Of a stretch of DNA of 64,000 nucleotides, positions 8,723-16,350 are shown piece after piece. Position 1 is the first letter of the stretch; each line of letters opens with the position of its first letter. Below the pieces are notes generated by a model. It ran no database searches, was not told the origin of the DNA, and saw only the letters and a program-made list of their open reading frames with translations. The position numbers and the translations under genes were made by a program. The stretch spans positions 58,858-122,857 of the forward strand of contig NZ_LYXE01000009.1 of NCBI RefSeq assembly GCF_002532075.1. The letters are read 5' to 3'. Source of the DNA: Candidatus Chloroploca asiatica. Lineage in GTDB: Bacteria > Chloroflexota > Chloroflexia > Chloroflexales > Chloroflexaceae.

Positions 8723-8994
8723 CCCTGCAACTGCTCCTGTTCAGTCTCAAGCTCAGCCAGTTTACGCTGATATTCGCGACGTTGCAGGAACTTGAGCGTT
8801 CCAAGGCAGACTGCGCCAGCAATGGCAATACCAGGCCAGACCATCCACTCGCTATGGGCTTTGATGCTATAGATAAAGATGGCCGTAAAAAGTGCCGCAA
8901 AGACCATCCCGGCTACCATAAAACTCTCAAAGCCTGGGCTATTCAAATAGACTTCATCACGTGTACTAAAACGGCGCTGCTGCTGCTGTGCCAT
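8719..8994 (-). CDS. Small two-helix membrane protein
   Basis: A 91-residue protein with a Gln-rich N-terminus (MAQQQQRRF), two hydrophobic helices (about residues 25-42 and 50-67) and a charged C-terminal coiled-coil-like tail (RREYQRKLAELETEQEQ). AGGAAAGG precedes the ATG. No family recognised. Such short proteins next to no partner are hard to place; a membrane-bound accessory role is a guess. Its stop codon is part of the terminator stem shared with the ABC exporter unit. Confidence 0.72.
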   Translation of the reverse strand: MAQQQQRRFSTRDEVYLNSPGFESFMVAGMVFAALFTAIFIYSIKAHSEWMVWPGIAIAGAVCLGTLKFLQRREYQRKLAELETEQEQLQG

Positions 8995-9130
8995 GCCGCT
9001 ACCTTTCCTAACGAGGATCGTCTCACAAGCTCACACCATATGCCGTTATCCTAGCATGTTCTTGTGTGGTAGAACAGTTGAAAAGCTGTTACAGAAAGAC
9101 AACCTTACCCAACGCCTCAGGGAAAAACAA

Positions 9131-9160
9131 ACGGGGCGCTGGCCTCAGCCAACGCCCCGT
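9131..9160 (-). terminator. Rho-independent terminator after the NDH-2/SRPBCC unit
   Basis: A GC-rich stem (ACGGGGCG..TGGC paired with GCCA..CGCCCCGT, one mismatch, 4-nt loop) is followed on the minus strand by TTTGTTTTT. It is placed 20 nt after the SRPBCC stop codon. Confidence 0.8.
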
Positions 9161-9180
9161 CGAGCGCGCCTCGCAACACA

Positions 9181-9666
9181 TTATTCCTCAACCACAATCC
9201 GTTGAGGGCCACGACCATCTGACGAACGCCCAGAGGCCGGCCCTTCGATCAATTCACGGAGGCGGAAGAGTTGTACTCGCATATCCAAATCCGCCACGAA
9301 GCGTCCGAGACCCAACACAAACACCCGCAGGCCCTCGTTTGCCACTTCATATTCAACCCGGTTCTGCACCACCACCCGCGAGCCATCGGCAAACCAGCGC
9401 CACAACTCCTGACCTTCCCAGAGGCCATTGATCTTCATCAAGATATGTTCGCGGTCACGTTCGACCACCGTATAATCAGATCCTGCCAACCCCAGCGAGA
9501 CCAGGCGCATCTTGTGGACACTGCCGAGACTCATCAAGTCACCCTCAATAGGTTGAAGTTGCACCAGCGGTGAGCGCCACTGCGCCATCAAGGCTGGCTC
9601 GGTCAAATGGCGTTCAACAACATCTGGTGTTGTTGTAATCGAGACCCACTCTTCTTGCACAATCAT
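9181..9666 (-). CDS. SRPBCC (START/polyketide-cyclase-like) protein
   Basis: A 161-residue protein with the SRPBCC opening pattern (EEWVSITTTPDVVERHLTEPALMAQW), where an early helix and strand precede a hydrophobic ligand cavity. Mid-protein strands such as DYTVVERDREHILMKING and SRVVVQNRVEYEV fit the beta-helix-grip fold. A Gly/Arg-rich tail (ASGRSSDGRGPQR) is unusual. The ATG at 9666 is chosen because GAGGAG lies 8 nt upstream. It follows the NDH-2 gene by 12 nt, so the two are co-transcribed. It may bind a hydrophobic ligand such as a quinone; this is inference from the neighbour. Confidence 0.75.
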   Translation of the reverse strand: MIVQEEWVSITTTPDVVERHLTEPALMAQWRSPLVQLQPIEGDLMSLGSVHKMRLVSLGLAGSDYTVVERDREHILMKINGLWEGQELWRWFADGSRVVVQNRVEYEVANEGLRVFVLGLGRFVADLDMRVQLFRLRELIEGPASGRSSDGRGPQRIVVEE

Positions 9667-9678
9667 AGACAAAACTCC

Positions 9679-10857
9679 TCACAACGACGGACTCTCAATC
9701 GACGCACGGTAATACTGCTCAATTCCTTTTTTGAGCAGAATAAGCGGGTAGCCTCTGGCGGGAAGACCGAGGGGGCTACCAACAGCATCTTTGGGACCCA
9801 ACGAGACCAATTCACCAAGTTTGAGCGGCTCATATGAACGGGGGGCTCGTCCCATCACCTCGGCAAGCAAAGACTCGGCCATATGCTCACCCTGGCGCAT
9901 TGCATAACTCGCCGTAGACGGTACCACGCTACCCGAGCCATCGGGAATCGCGGCACAATCGCCCATAGCAAAGACTAGCGCCTGGTCGTGAACCCGCATA
10001 TACCGATCAACCAGAACCCGCCCAATTTCATCAACAACAAACCCCGAATTCGCGAGGAGCGCCGGGGCACGAATGCCCCCAGCCCAGACCAGGGTGGCTG
10101 CACGCAAGATACGCCCATCATTGACCCGCAACAAATGCGGCTCAACACTGGTCACACTGGTATCAAGGTAAATGCTTACCCCCAACTGATCGAGCACTCG
10201 CGCAGCCTCAAGCGAGGAAGAACGCTCAAAATGCTCGAGCAAACGAGGATTACGGTGCAGCAGCGCAATGCGCGCATGCCCGCGTGGTGCCCCTGTTCGT
10301 TGACAAAGCTCACTCACCCAGCCAGCGAGTTCACCCGAAAATTGGCACCCGGTATATCCACCACCTACCACAGCCGTCGTCATCAAGATCCGCTGCTCCA
10401 CCGGATCATTCGTACGAGCGGCCGCCTCGAACTGAGCAATCAGATGGTCACGAAGGCGCACTGCGTGCTGATAGGTACGCAAGGGAAACGTATGCTCACG
10501 CGCCCCGGGCACATCACGAAAATCAGTCTCGGCCCCCAGCGCAAGGACTAGTCGATCATACGTCAAGACTCGTCCATCATCAAACTGCACCTCACGCTGA
10601 TCAGGCACGACGAGCTTGACATGGCCCTGCACGAACTCAACGCTCGTCTTGCGCAACAATGGAGTGAGCTCATAGATCGCCTTTTCTTGAGGCGACCTAT
10701 CGGTAGCGGTAAGATGCAGAATTTGTACTATCTGATGGTACGAAAACTGATCAACCAGAACAACCTTGTCGTCGCGTCCACGCTCACGGAGCATCTGATC
10801 AAGATCGAGCGCGGTTCGTAAACCGGCATAACCGGCACCTAGAATGATGATTTGCAT
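9679..10857 (-). CDS. ndh: Type II NADH:quinone oxidoreductase (FAD-dependent pyridine nucleotide-disulfide family)
   Basis: A 392-residue membrane-associated flavoprotein that oxidises NADH and reduces quinone without proton pumping. The FAD Rossmann motif is at the very N-terminus (IIILGAGYAGLRTA), a second nucleotide-binding motif reads TTAVVGGGYTGCQFSGEL, and the C-terminal FAD block is VFAMGDCAAIPDGSG followed by PSTASYAMRQGE. The ATG at 10857 places GAGYAG at the usual position; a start 21 codons upstream is open but gives an atypical leader. No Shine-Dalgarno sequence is obvious. It could instead be a sulfide:quinone-like or related oxidoreductase, but the catalytic cysteine pair expected there is not seen. 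Confidence 0.83.
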   Translation of the reverse strand: MQIIILGAGYAGLRTALDLDQMLRERGRDDKVVLVDQFSYHQIVQILHLTATDRSPQEKAIYELTPLLRKTSVEFVQGHVKLVVPDQREVQFDDGRVLTYDRLVLALGAETDFRDVPGAREHTFPLRTYQHAVRLRDHLIAQFEAAARTNDPVEQRILMTTAVVGGGYTGCQFSGELAGWVSELCQRTGAPRGHARIALLHRNPRLLEHFERSSSLEAARVLDQLGVSIYLDTSVTSVEPHLLRVNDGRILRAATLVWAGGIRAPALLANSGFVVDEIGRVLVDRYMRVHDQALVFAMGDCAAIPDGSGSVVPSTASYAMRQGEHMAESLLAEVMGRAPRSYEPLKLGELVSLGPKDAVGSPLGLPARGYPLILLKKGIEQYYRASIESPSL

Positions 10858-10931
10858 ACCAATAGCATACCATGATTTTGAAAAATCAATGCACGGATTC
10901 GCAGCCTTCGTGACGCTCATGACGACAACAA

Positions 10932-11055
10932 GGGCGGCTGACCAGCCGCCCCCAATCCAGGCCCATTGTCATCTAGCCCCAACCGCGCAGCGAGGCTCGA
11001 TCCTCACTGCGCGAAGTGATGCTGCTTGTTCAACAAGGCAAGCAAACAGCATCAC
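10932..11055 (-). terminator. Three stacked hairpins at the 3' end of the bch-csm unit
   Basis: Three inverted repeats lie after the csmN stop: GTGATGCTG/CAGCATCAC (11016-11024 with 11047-11055), CGCGCAG.GAGG/CCTC.CTGCGCG (10984-10995 with 11002-11013, one mismatch) and GGGCGGCTG/CAGCCGCCC (10932-10940 with 10943-10951). None has a long T run, so mRNA 3'-end stabilisation is as likely as intrinsic termination. Confidence 0.65.
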
Positions 11056-11079
11056 CTCAGGGGAACGACCATCGTCATC

Positions 11080-11532
11080 TTAGGCCGAGGGCGTCGTCGG
11101 GGGTTTTTCAACCCACTCATCCACCTTCGCTGCCGTGCGCTCGACACCATCGGCAGCACGGTTCGCCGCACGACCGACACTGGAGCCAAACTCATCAGCA
11201 GCCTTCGCCAGACGCTCGGTAAACGCACGGGCACGCTCACCGATCCGGTCAGGGCTTGGCAAATTCGGCAAATTGAGCGTCGGAGCCGGGCCGGTGAAAA
11301 TGTCATCCACCACCCGCTCCGAGACATTCGCCAGTTCTTTGGGGAGCACAACGACCGCACGGGCCACTTCAACCATCGCCCGACGAACCCGGCGGCGTGA
11401 GCCACGGGGCAAGAGCACCAGCGGTGCCGAAGCGATCGTCAGCCCGATGCGAGCTGCACCTCCTACGAATGCCGCGCCCATCTCGAACACACCATCACGT
11501 TCTGTGCGGGCTACGCTTGTTTGTTCGCTCAT
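11080..11532 (-). CDS. csmN: Chlorosome envelope protein CsmN
   Basis: A 150-residue protein placed directly after csmM, as in Chloroflexus, where the 18-kDa CsmN and 11-kDa CsmM are paired. It shares with CsmM the segment pattern (GAAFVGGAARIGLTIASAPL, then LLPRGSRRRVRRAM and VVLPKELANVSE), showing that the two are paralogues. A hydrophobic helix flanked by arginines could insert into the lipid-monolayer envelope of the chlorosome. The C-terminal half is amphipathic and helical (ARAFTERLAKAADEFGSSVG), ending in a Pro-rich tail. The ATG at 11532 follows AGAAGGAG. The name rests on position, size and paralogy rather than an alignment. Confidence 0.82.
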   Translation of the reverse strand: MSEQTSVARTERDGVFEMGAAFVGGAARIGLTIASAPLVLLPRGSRRRVRRAMVEVARAVVVLPKELANVSERVVDDIFTGPAPTLNLPNLPSPDRIGERARAFTERLAKAADEFGSSVGRAANRAADGVERTAAKVDEWVEKPPTTPSA

Positions 11533-11564
11533 ATGCGTCACTCCTTCTATCGTCTTCAGACCGC

Positions 11565-11879
11565 TTACCCAGCAACGAGTTCATCCTTCGGCGCTTGCTT
11601 GGCCGGAGCATCCTCACCCTGAGCGGCCCACTCCTCAATAGCCTCACCTGCGATATCAGCAAAATCTTTAGGCAGGCTGGCGAACGCGTACATCAACTCC
11701 TTGGAGGCATTGCGCATATGCTGTCGGCTCTCGCTGGGGAGCAAGGCAAACGGCAGCGTGACGAGCGAAAAGCCGAACCGCACGATCCCGCCACCAAACT
11801 CAACTGCCGACTCCATCGCGCTGTCATTCCGCTGTGGGCGGACACTACGCACTCTCACTTCACCTGTGGTTTCCGACAT
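11565..11879 (-). CDS. csmM: Chlorosome envelope protein CsmM
   Basis: A 104-residue, roughly 11-kDa protein matching the size of Chloroflexus CsmM. The pattern FGGGIVRFGFSLVTLPFALLP, then SRQHMRNASKELMYAFASLPKDFADIAGE, parallels the N-terminal half of CsmN encoded next to it. The hydrophobic segment probably sits in the chlorosome envelope monolayer. The ATG at 11879 follows GGGAGGAAAAC. Upstream in the same unit are bchK and bchU, so pigment tailoring and envelope proteins are made together. The tail (GEDAPAKQAPKDELVAG) is hydrophilic. Confidence 0.84.
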   Translation of the reverse strand: MSETTGEVRVRSVRPQRNDSAMESAVEFGGGIVRFGFSLVTLPFALLPSESRQHMRNASKELMYAFASLPKDFADIAGEAIEEWAAQGEDAPAKQAPKDELVAG

Positions 11880-11978
11880 GTTTTCCTCCCTTGTGCTCTT
11901 ACCGATTACAGATGCGATGGAAGCCTCTGACACCATTCATCAGTCCATCTTCCACCGAGCAGCAACTGCCATCTGCAA

Positions 11979-12899
11979 TCACCGAAAGTAGCCGCCGACC
12001 ATAAAGCCCGACAAGAACTGGATAATCGCTACGAACGGATTGCTCGCAAGCAAATACCGCACATAGTTCTTCTGCGATGGATCCTGATAGAGTTTAATTT
12101 GATTATAAATCGGGACAACGATTGACAATCCAATAAACACGGCGATCGCATAGTAACCCCACACAATCGCCAGAACCATCAGCAGCGCCTGCGACAGATT
12201 AATTGTCACATAGGCGACCAGTAACGTTTTATGCACCCCAATTGCCACCGCTAGCGATTGCAGCCCATGCTGCCGATCGCCCTCAACGCTCTTAATGTCG
12301 TTGAGAAAGAGCAAACCTGCGGCGAGTGCGCCGTTGATCCACGCCACAACCACACTCTCCCAGGTGAGCGGGGCAAAAATAAGATGTCCTGCCAGCCAAC
12401 TCATACTCACATAGCCCAACCCGACCGCAGGCGGGCCAAGCCAGAAATGTTTTTTGAGTTTGATTGGCGGCATACTATAAACGACCGACAAAACCAACCC
12501 ACCCAGGGCCAGCAAGACGATCCAGAGATTTTGAAAGACAAACGAGACAAGCAGCGTCGCTGTTGCCAAAAACATCCAGTTCAGGCGAGCCTCATTGAGC
12601 GTGACAAGCCCAGCTGGAATGGGACGTTCAGGATCATTAATGGCATCCAGGTGACGATCATAGTAATCATTGATGCTCTGGCTAAATCCCGTCCCGAGCG
12701 GCCCAGTCATCAACGCCCCCAGCATGACAAGCGCCCAGTGTTGCGGATTTGTCCACTGAAAACCAATCAATGGTCCGGATGCCAGGGCACCACAGATCGT
12801 AACAATCGAAGGCGAGATCCACGTCACCGGATCAGCCAGATCAATATGAGCCTTGATCTTTTTGCCGAGTGGCACCTGTTTTTCAGAAGTAGAGAGCAT
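11979..12899 (-). CDS. bchK: Bacteriochlorophyll synthase of the UbiA family, probably BchK (BChl c synthase)
   Basis: A 306-residue membrane prenyltransferase that esterifies bacteriochlorophyllide with a long-chain alcohol diphosphate. The first Asp-rich motif is SINDYYDRHLDAINDPERPI and the second is LFLNDIKSVEGDRQHGLQSL, both characteristic of BchG/ChlG/BchK. About eight membrane helices are visible. Its place between bchU and csmM argues for BchK, which makes the chlorosome pigment BChl c, rather than BchG for BChl a; sequence alone does not settle this. The ATG at 12899 is chosen to open with MLSTSEKQVPLG; no strong Shine-Dalgarno sequence is seen. Confidence 0.85.
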   Translation of the reverse strand: MLSTSEKQVPLGKKIKAHIDLADPVTWISPSIVTICGALASGPLIGFQWTNPQHWALVMLGALMTGPLGTGFSQSINDYYDRHLDAINDPERPIPAGLVTLNEARLNWMFLATATLLVSFVFQNLWIVLLALGGLVLSVVYSMPPIKLKKHFWLGPPAVGLGYVSMSWLAGHLIFAPLTWESVVVAWINGALAAGLLFLNDIKSVEGDRQHGLQSLAVAIGVHKTLLVAYVTINLSQALLMVLAIVWGYYAIAVFIGLSIVVPIYNQIKLYQDPSQKNYVRYLLASNPFVAIIQFLSGFMVGGYFR

Positions 12900-12944
12900 T
12901 TTAACACTCAGATATGGTCGCTTGCACACGATACGCGTACGCGA

Positions 12945-14033
12945 TCAGACTTTCACCGCCTGATAGAGCACATGATCATAGCCTTCGGCGAACGTCACCT
13001 GATCAAACCCGATCTCCCGCAACAATTCGGGATAGATGGCGTGATCTTTGAATTCGAGTACCGAGAAGTTCATACCAATCCCACAGAGATAATGCGTGAG
13101 ATAGTCATAATTCGGTTTGCTGCGATCACTGATAATCATATCAAGGACGAGCACACGCCCACCCGGTTCCAGGGCTTCATAGGCCTTTTGGAGCAACATG
13201 GTGCAGAATTGCCGATTCATCGGGTAGAGAATTCGTGCAAAAAGCACCGCATCAGCTTTGGGATAGGGATCGCGATACATGTCGATCGCAATTGGTTTGA
13301 TCCGCCCCTCAAACCCACGCTCCTTTGCATTCTCACGCACCAGATCAAGCGCACTCGGCAAATTGATCAGGGTTACCTGCAACTCTGGGTGTTTCTCACA
13401 CAACGAAGACGCAATATCACCAATGCCACCGCCAACATCAGTCAACGCTTGAACTCCATGCAGTTCCGCATGATCACGCAGGAATTTCTGCACAAAGTGG
13501 ATATTGCTGCGATGGATTGTTTCATAAAAGATACTATCTTCGCGGGTACGAGGCGGATGAGGCACATGACTGGTAAAGTCCATCTTGCCACGGGTCACAT
13601 CAGCCAGACTGGAATAGTAGGTCTGGATCAAGTCAGTCATATAGCTGACAAAGGGCAGCATCGTCATATTGCGATGTTGCTCGGGGGTCGTAAAGAACTG
13701 CTCGGCAAAGGGGGTAAGCGCCCAGACACCTTCGTGCAGGTGCGTCAGGCCAATCTGTTCCATGGTGATCAACAAGCGCTCAAGACGCATCGGGACGCTG
13801 CCCGTTGCTTTTGCCAGCGTCTCAACCTCCTGAGGTCCACTCGCCATAGCCTCGAACAAATCAAGATCATACGCCGCTTTGATCACGAAGAAGTCTACGG
13901 TGCCTTTGAAGACCATCTCATAGGCCCGTTCCATAGAACAGTAGAGTTCAGCATCATCGCTCATGCAGCGACAATTCGGAAAACAACGAAACTGTGCCTC
14001 CGCACTGGTCATGTCTGTGGTCTTTCTACTCAC
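12945..14033 (-). CDS. bchU: Bacteriochlorophyllide d C-20 methyltransferase BchU
   Basis: A SAM-dependent methyltransferase that adds the C-20 methyl group converting the BChl d series to BChl c. Class I motif I is LTDVGGGIGDIAS, and the segments VPHPPRTREDSIFYETIHRS, LINLPSALDLVRENA and PNYDYLTHYLCGIGMNFSVL closely follow the Chlorobium BchU pattern. A helical dimerisation domain precedes it (VFKGTVDFFVIKAAYDLDLF). Start choice: GTG 14033 overlaps the previous stop in GTGAGTAG; ATG 14012 and ATG 13964 are alternatives, the last aligning best with the Chlorobium N-terminus. The extra leader contains several cysteines. Its presence implies a BChl c-making host. Confidence 0.92.
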   Translation of the reverse strand: MSRKTTDMTSAEAQFRCFPNCRCMSDDAELYCSMERAYEMVFKGTVDFFVIKAAYDLDLFEAMASGPQEVETLAKATGSVPMRLERLLITMEQIGLTHLHEGVWALTPFAEQFFTTPEQHRNMTMLPFVSYMTDLIQTYYSSLADVTRGKMDFTSHVPHPPRTREDSIFYETIHRSNIHFVQKFLRDHAELHGVQALTDVGGGIGDIASSLCEKHPELQVTLINLPSALDLVRENAKERGFEGRIKPIAIDMYRDPYPKADAVLFARILYPMNRQFCTMLLQKAYEALEPGGRVLVLDMIISDRSKPNYDYLTHYLCGIGMNFSVLEFKDHAIYPELLREIGFDQVTFAEGYDHVLYQAVKV

Positions 14034-14529
14034 TTAACGGTCTCGAACTTTCGACCCGCTCTTCACTAATGCGGTTGAGCAGTGGCTGGGCAAAGATAGG
14101 AATATAGCTGAGCCACCAACTGATATAGCCAACCCAGGCAAACGCCCGATGGATGTATCGCCGCCTGGGATCACTCCCAAGTTGTGGCCCCCAACGATGA
14201 CCCGTGATCATCGCGCCAACCATGCCAATGGTTGGTAGTGGGCCGGTAATCATAAAATAGATCTTCAGCCACCGGGGCTGATGCTGCCCTCCAAAATTCT
14301 CTTCGCGAAAGAGCCTTCCAATTCCCACGATAGCAACCATCGCGTTCATCACCCAGTCAAGCACGTGTGCGATATTCGCTAATCGTGTACGTTGTGCGGC
14401 GCGCTCGGCTTGATGCTCCTGTGCTTCAAGTCGACAGAGCCGGAGTACGGCGGTATAACATACGAGTGAGATACCACTGACCAGGGCCATTGCATACAGA
14501 ATTTGTCGGTCACTTAGCCTTTTGAACAT
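14026..14529 (-). CDS. Unknown four-helix membrane protein heading the bchU-bchK-csmM-csmN unit
   Basis: A 167-residue membrane protein with four predicted helices (about residues 10-30, 52-70, 88-110 and 127-148), a charged loop (CRLEAQEHQAERAAQRTRLAN) and an arginine-rich patch (SDPRRRYIHRAF). No named family is recognised; the layout is reminiscent of small DUF2269-like proteins. Its stop overlaps the bchU start by 8 nt. The predicted promoter lies so close to the ATG that the mRNA may be nearly leaderless. Position suggests a role in pigment handling or chlorosome formation, which is inference only. Confidence 0.78.
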   Translation of the reverse strand: MFKRLSDRQILYAMALVSGISLVCYTAVLRLCRLEAQEHQAERAAQRTRLANIAHVLDWVMNAMVAIVGIGRLFREENFGGQHQPRWLKIYFMITGPLPTIGMVGAMITGHRWGPQLGSDPRRRYIHRAFAWVGYISWWLSYIPIFAQPLLNRISEERVESSRPLSE

Positions 14530-14537
14530 GCAATTGT

Positions 14538-14569
14538 ATTATAGTACAAAACGAGCAAGTCCTGGTCAA
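14538..14569 (-). promoter_or_regulatory. Promoter of the bchU-bchK-csmM-csmN unit
   Basis: On the minus strand TTGACC (14564-14569) and TACTAT (14541-14546) are separated by 17 bp; the -10 region reads TACTATAAT. The expected start of transcription is only about 5-8 nt before the first ATG (14529). Confidence 0.72.
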
Positions 14570-14589
14570 TATTTTTGACCAGTTCTTGC
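14555..14589. promoter_or_regulatory. Long dyad over the -35 box: operator or terminator
   Basis: CTGGTCAA-TATTT-TTGACCAG is a perfect 8-bp inverted repeat (14562-14582), extended by GCAAG/CTTGC to 15-nt arms with two mismatches. It overlaps the -35 box of the bch-csm promoter, as a repressor site would. It also lies just after the lipase gene and is followed by a short T-rich stretch, so it may instead terminate that transcript. Confidence 0.6.
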
Positions 14590-14593
14590 GACC

Positions 14594-15340
14594 CTACCCG
14601 TGCGCAAGACCGCTCAGCCGTGCTGACTGGCTACGAGGCATTGTCTCATCAAGACTACTGCCTTCCCACCAAGCCAACACGACATCGCGTGCGCCATACC
14701 ATGTCCGTGGGGCATTGTAGGGTGCGTGGCGCACACCTTCAAGCACCAGGTTGTCGGCTCCTTCGAGATAACAGGCATGGGTAGGAATAATGCCATCACC
14801 AAGCTGGTTACCATCGCCGAACGAGACTTCATACGAGCGGAAGGCAAGAATCTCTTCGGGTGTCCCGAGACGTTTGCCTTGCACACTCTGCCCAACCACC
14901 GAGGTATAACGAATATGTGGATAGTAAGCCCCCGGATAGCGGCCATTGACCATTCCAGCAAACTCTTGAACCCAGACTTCATAGGTCGTGTGGGCGGTTC
15001 CCAACGTCGTCAAAGTCGCTACGTGGCGTTGACCATTGTAGACCACCCCATGGTACGGCTGGTCGCCAAGATACGCCCGCGCAACCCGACCACCAGCACT
15101 GTGGCCAATCAGGTCAATCTGCTCGGCACCTGTCTCGTGCAACGCCAGTTCAACCGTACGGGCCACAACATTCAGGATCGGCGTAAAATCAGGGTCACGC
15201 AACGATGCCCACTGGGTTCGTCCAAAATCAGTAATATAGACAATGCGATTGTAAGGCGGTTGAGCGAGAATCCGGGCAAACCCCAGATAGTCCCCTGGCG
15301 ATGAAAGCCACCCGCCTACAATAACAATTGGTCTATGCAT
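14594..15340 (-). CDS. Lipase-like alpha/beta hydrolase
   Basis: A 248-residue serine hydrolase. It opens with the strand RPIVIVGGW, which forms the oxyanion-hole region. The nucleophile is in LIGHSAGGRVARAYLG, a likely acid in FGDGNQLGDGIIP and the histidine in EGVRHAPYNAP. It resembles the triacylglycerol-lipase-like proteins found in cyanobacteria and plastids, which supports a link to photosynthetic membranes, although the substrate is unknown. The ATG at 15340 is chosen for its GAGGAGAG ribosome binding site; longer in-frame versions lack this. It is the last gene of the csmA-ArsA direction and precedes the bch-csm promoter. Confidence 0.82.
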   Translation of the reverse strand: MHRPIVIVGGWLSSPGDYLGFARILAQPPYNRIVYITDFGRTQWASLRDPDFTPILNVVARTVELALHETGAEQIDLIGHSAGGRVARAYLGDQPYHGVVYNGQRHVATLTTLGTAHTTYEVWVQEFAGMVNGRYPGAYYPHIRYTSVVGQSVQGKRLGTPEEILAFRSYEVSFGDGNQLGDGIIPTHACYLEGADNLVLEGVRHAPYNAPRTWYGARDVVLAWWEGSSLDETMPRSQSARLSGLAHG

Positions 15341-15386
15341 ACCCTCTCTCCTCAAGCTATGCAACACAAAGACTATACGGTAGAGT

Positions 15387-15403
15387 GGGGGCCTGTGGCC
15401 CCC
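15387..15403 (-). terminator. Short GC hairpin between the repeat protein and lipase genes
   Basis: GGGGGCC-TGT-GGCCCCC forms a 7-bp stem in the 105-bp gap. There is no T run, so it may only attenuate transcription of the lipase gene. Confidence 0.4.
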
Positions 15404-15445
15404 AATTGCATTGCACAGCGCCCATTTCTGTTCTTTCAAGCGAGC

Positions 15446-16309
15446 TTATCGTCGCTTTTTGTTCTTGTCAGATCCACTTGGCGAGGCACTGCTCGATGCA
15501 TCAACTGACTTGTCAGCAGCAGGTGGCGGTTGGCCACCACTTGCCTCAGGGGCAGCTTTTGCCTCGGGGGCAGCTTTTGCCTCGGGGGCAGCTTTTGCCT
15601 CGGGGGCAGCTTTTGCCTCGGGGGCTACCGAAACTTTGTTTTGCCCATTACCATTGGCCATATTGACCTTGATACGGCGCACCGTCGGCGCACTGCTGGC
15701 CGCACTATCACCAGGCAGATTGTCAATCACGGTATCAACCGCTTCACGACCAATACGCACCAGTTCATCCGTCTGGAAGCGTGTCCAATAGCTATAGAAA
15801 TTCCAGACATCCGTCAGGGTCGCCCGAAATTCACGGGTAAACTGCTCAAGCCCCTGAGGTGGCAACGACCCTCGTAGATAGGTACGCACGCCATAGCCAA
15901 TCGGTTGAACATAGCCTTCGAGATTGTACGAGGAACCATTGCCATTGCCGCTGCCATTGGTACGTGGGGCCGGCGGGGGTGGCGTGTTCGGCTTCCACGA
16001 GCCTTCGATCGCAAAACGCGGTGGTGTCTCTGCATTGTCAGCCGTTGACGCCTCGCCTGAAGAAGGCGGCGTATAGGCCGTCTGAGTAGACGGCGTATAG
16101 GTCGCCTGGGGCGGCGTATAGGTCGTCTGGTTAGACGGCGTATAGGTCGCTTGAGGTGGCGTATAGCCGAACGACTGACGAGCAGGTGGCGAATAACTGG
16201 ACTGTGTGCTCACGCTACTTGCCGAACCATAGCTTGTTGGCTCGCTATCAAGGTTCAAGAACTTGCGTAACCACTCCGGCATCCAGCTGTACGAATTTGA
16301 ACTGGACAT
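15446..16309 (-). CDS. Repeat-rich protein of the chlorosome cluster
   Basis: A 287-residue protein of unusual build. A short N-terminal helix (WMPEWLRKFLNLD) could bind a membrane surface. Residues about 40-90 are YTPP/YTPS repeats (QATYTPSNQTTYTPPQATYT). A folded helical stretch follows at about 130-200 (GYGVRTYLRGSLPPQGLEQF, then FYSYWTRFQTDELVRIG). Next come a basic motif VRRIKVNM, five copies of the hexamer AAPEAK, and a lysine/arginine tail. No family recognised. Its position between an HExxH protein and a lipase downstream of csmA suggests a structural or linking part on the chlorosome, an inference. Confidence 0.75.
   Translation of the reverse strand: MSSSNSYSWMPEWLRKFLNLDSEPTSYGSASSVSTQSSYSPPARQSFGYTPPQATYTPSNQTTYTPPQATYTPSTQTAYTPPSSGEASTADNAETPPRFAIEGSWKPNTPPPPAPRTNGSGNGNGSSYNLEGYVQPIGYGVRTYLRGSLPPQGLEQFTREFRATLTDVWNFYSYWTRFQTDELVRIGREAVDTVIDNLPGDSAASSAPTVRRIKVNMANGNGQNKVSVAPEAKAAPEAKAAPEAKAAPEAKAAPEASGGQPPPAADKSVDASSSASPSGSDKNKKRR
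15541..15623 (-). repeat. 18-bp tandem repeats encoding AAPEAK
   Basis: About four and a half near-identical 18-bp units, one per AAPEAK hexapeptide, with almost no synonymous variation. This indicates recent expansion or active length change. Confidence 0.85.
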
Positions 16310-16350
16310 ATGCCTGTCCTCTCAATCATAAGCGCGGTGTTCCGCGCACA

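Noticed and set aside
12258..14069. 603-codon plus-strand open frame opposite bchK and bchU
   Set aside because: It lies antisense to two clearly recognised genes, has no domain, and its composition (many Arg, His, Gln) is that of a reverse frame of a coding strand.
15541..15623. CRISPR or minisatellite outside a gene
   Set aside because: The repeats keep the reading frame and encode AAPEAK inside an open gene.
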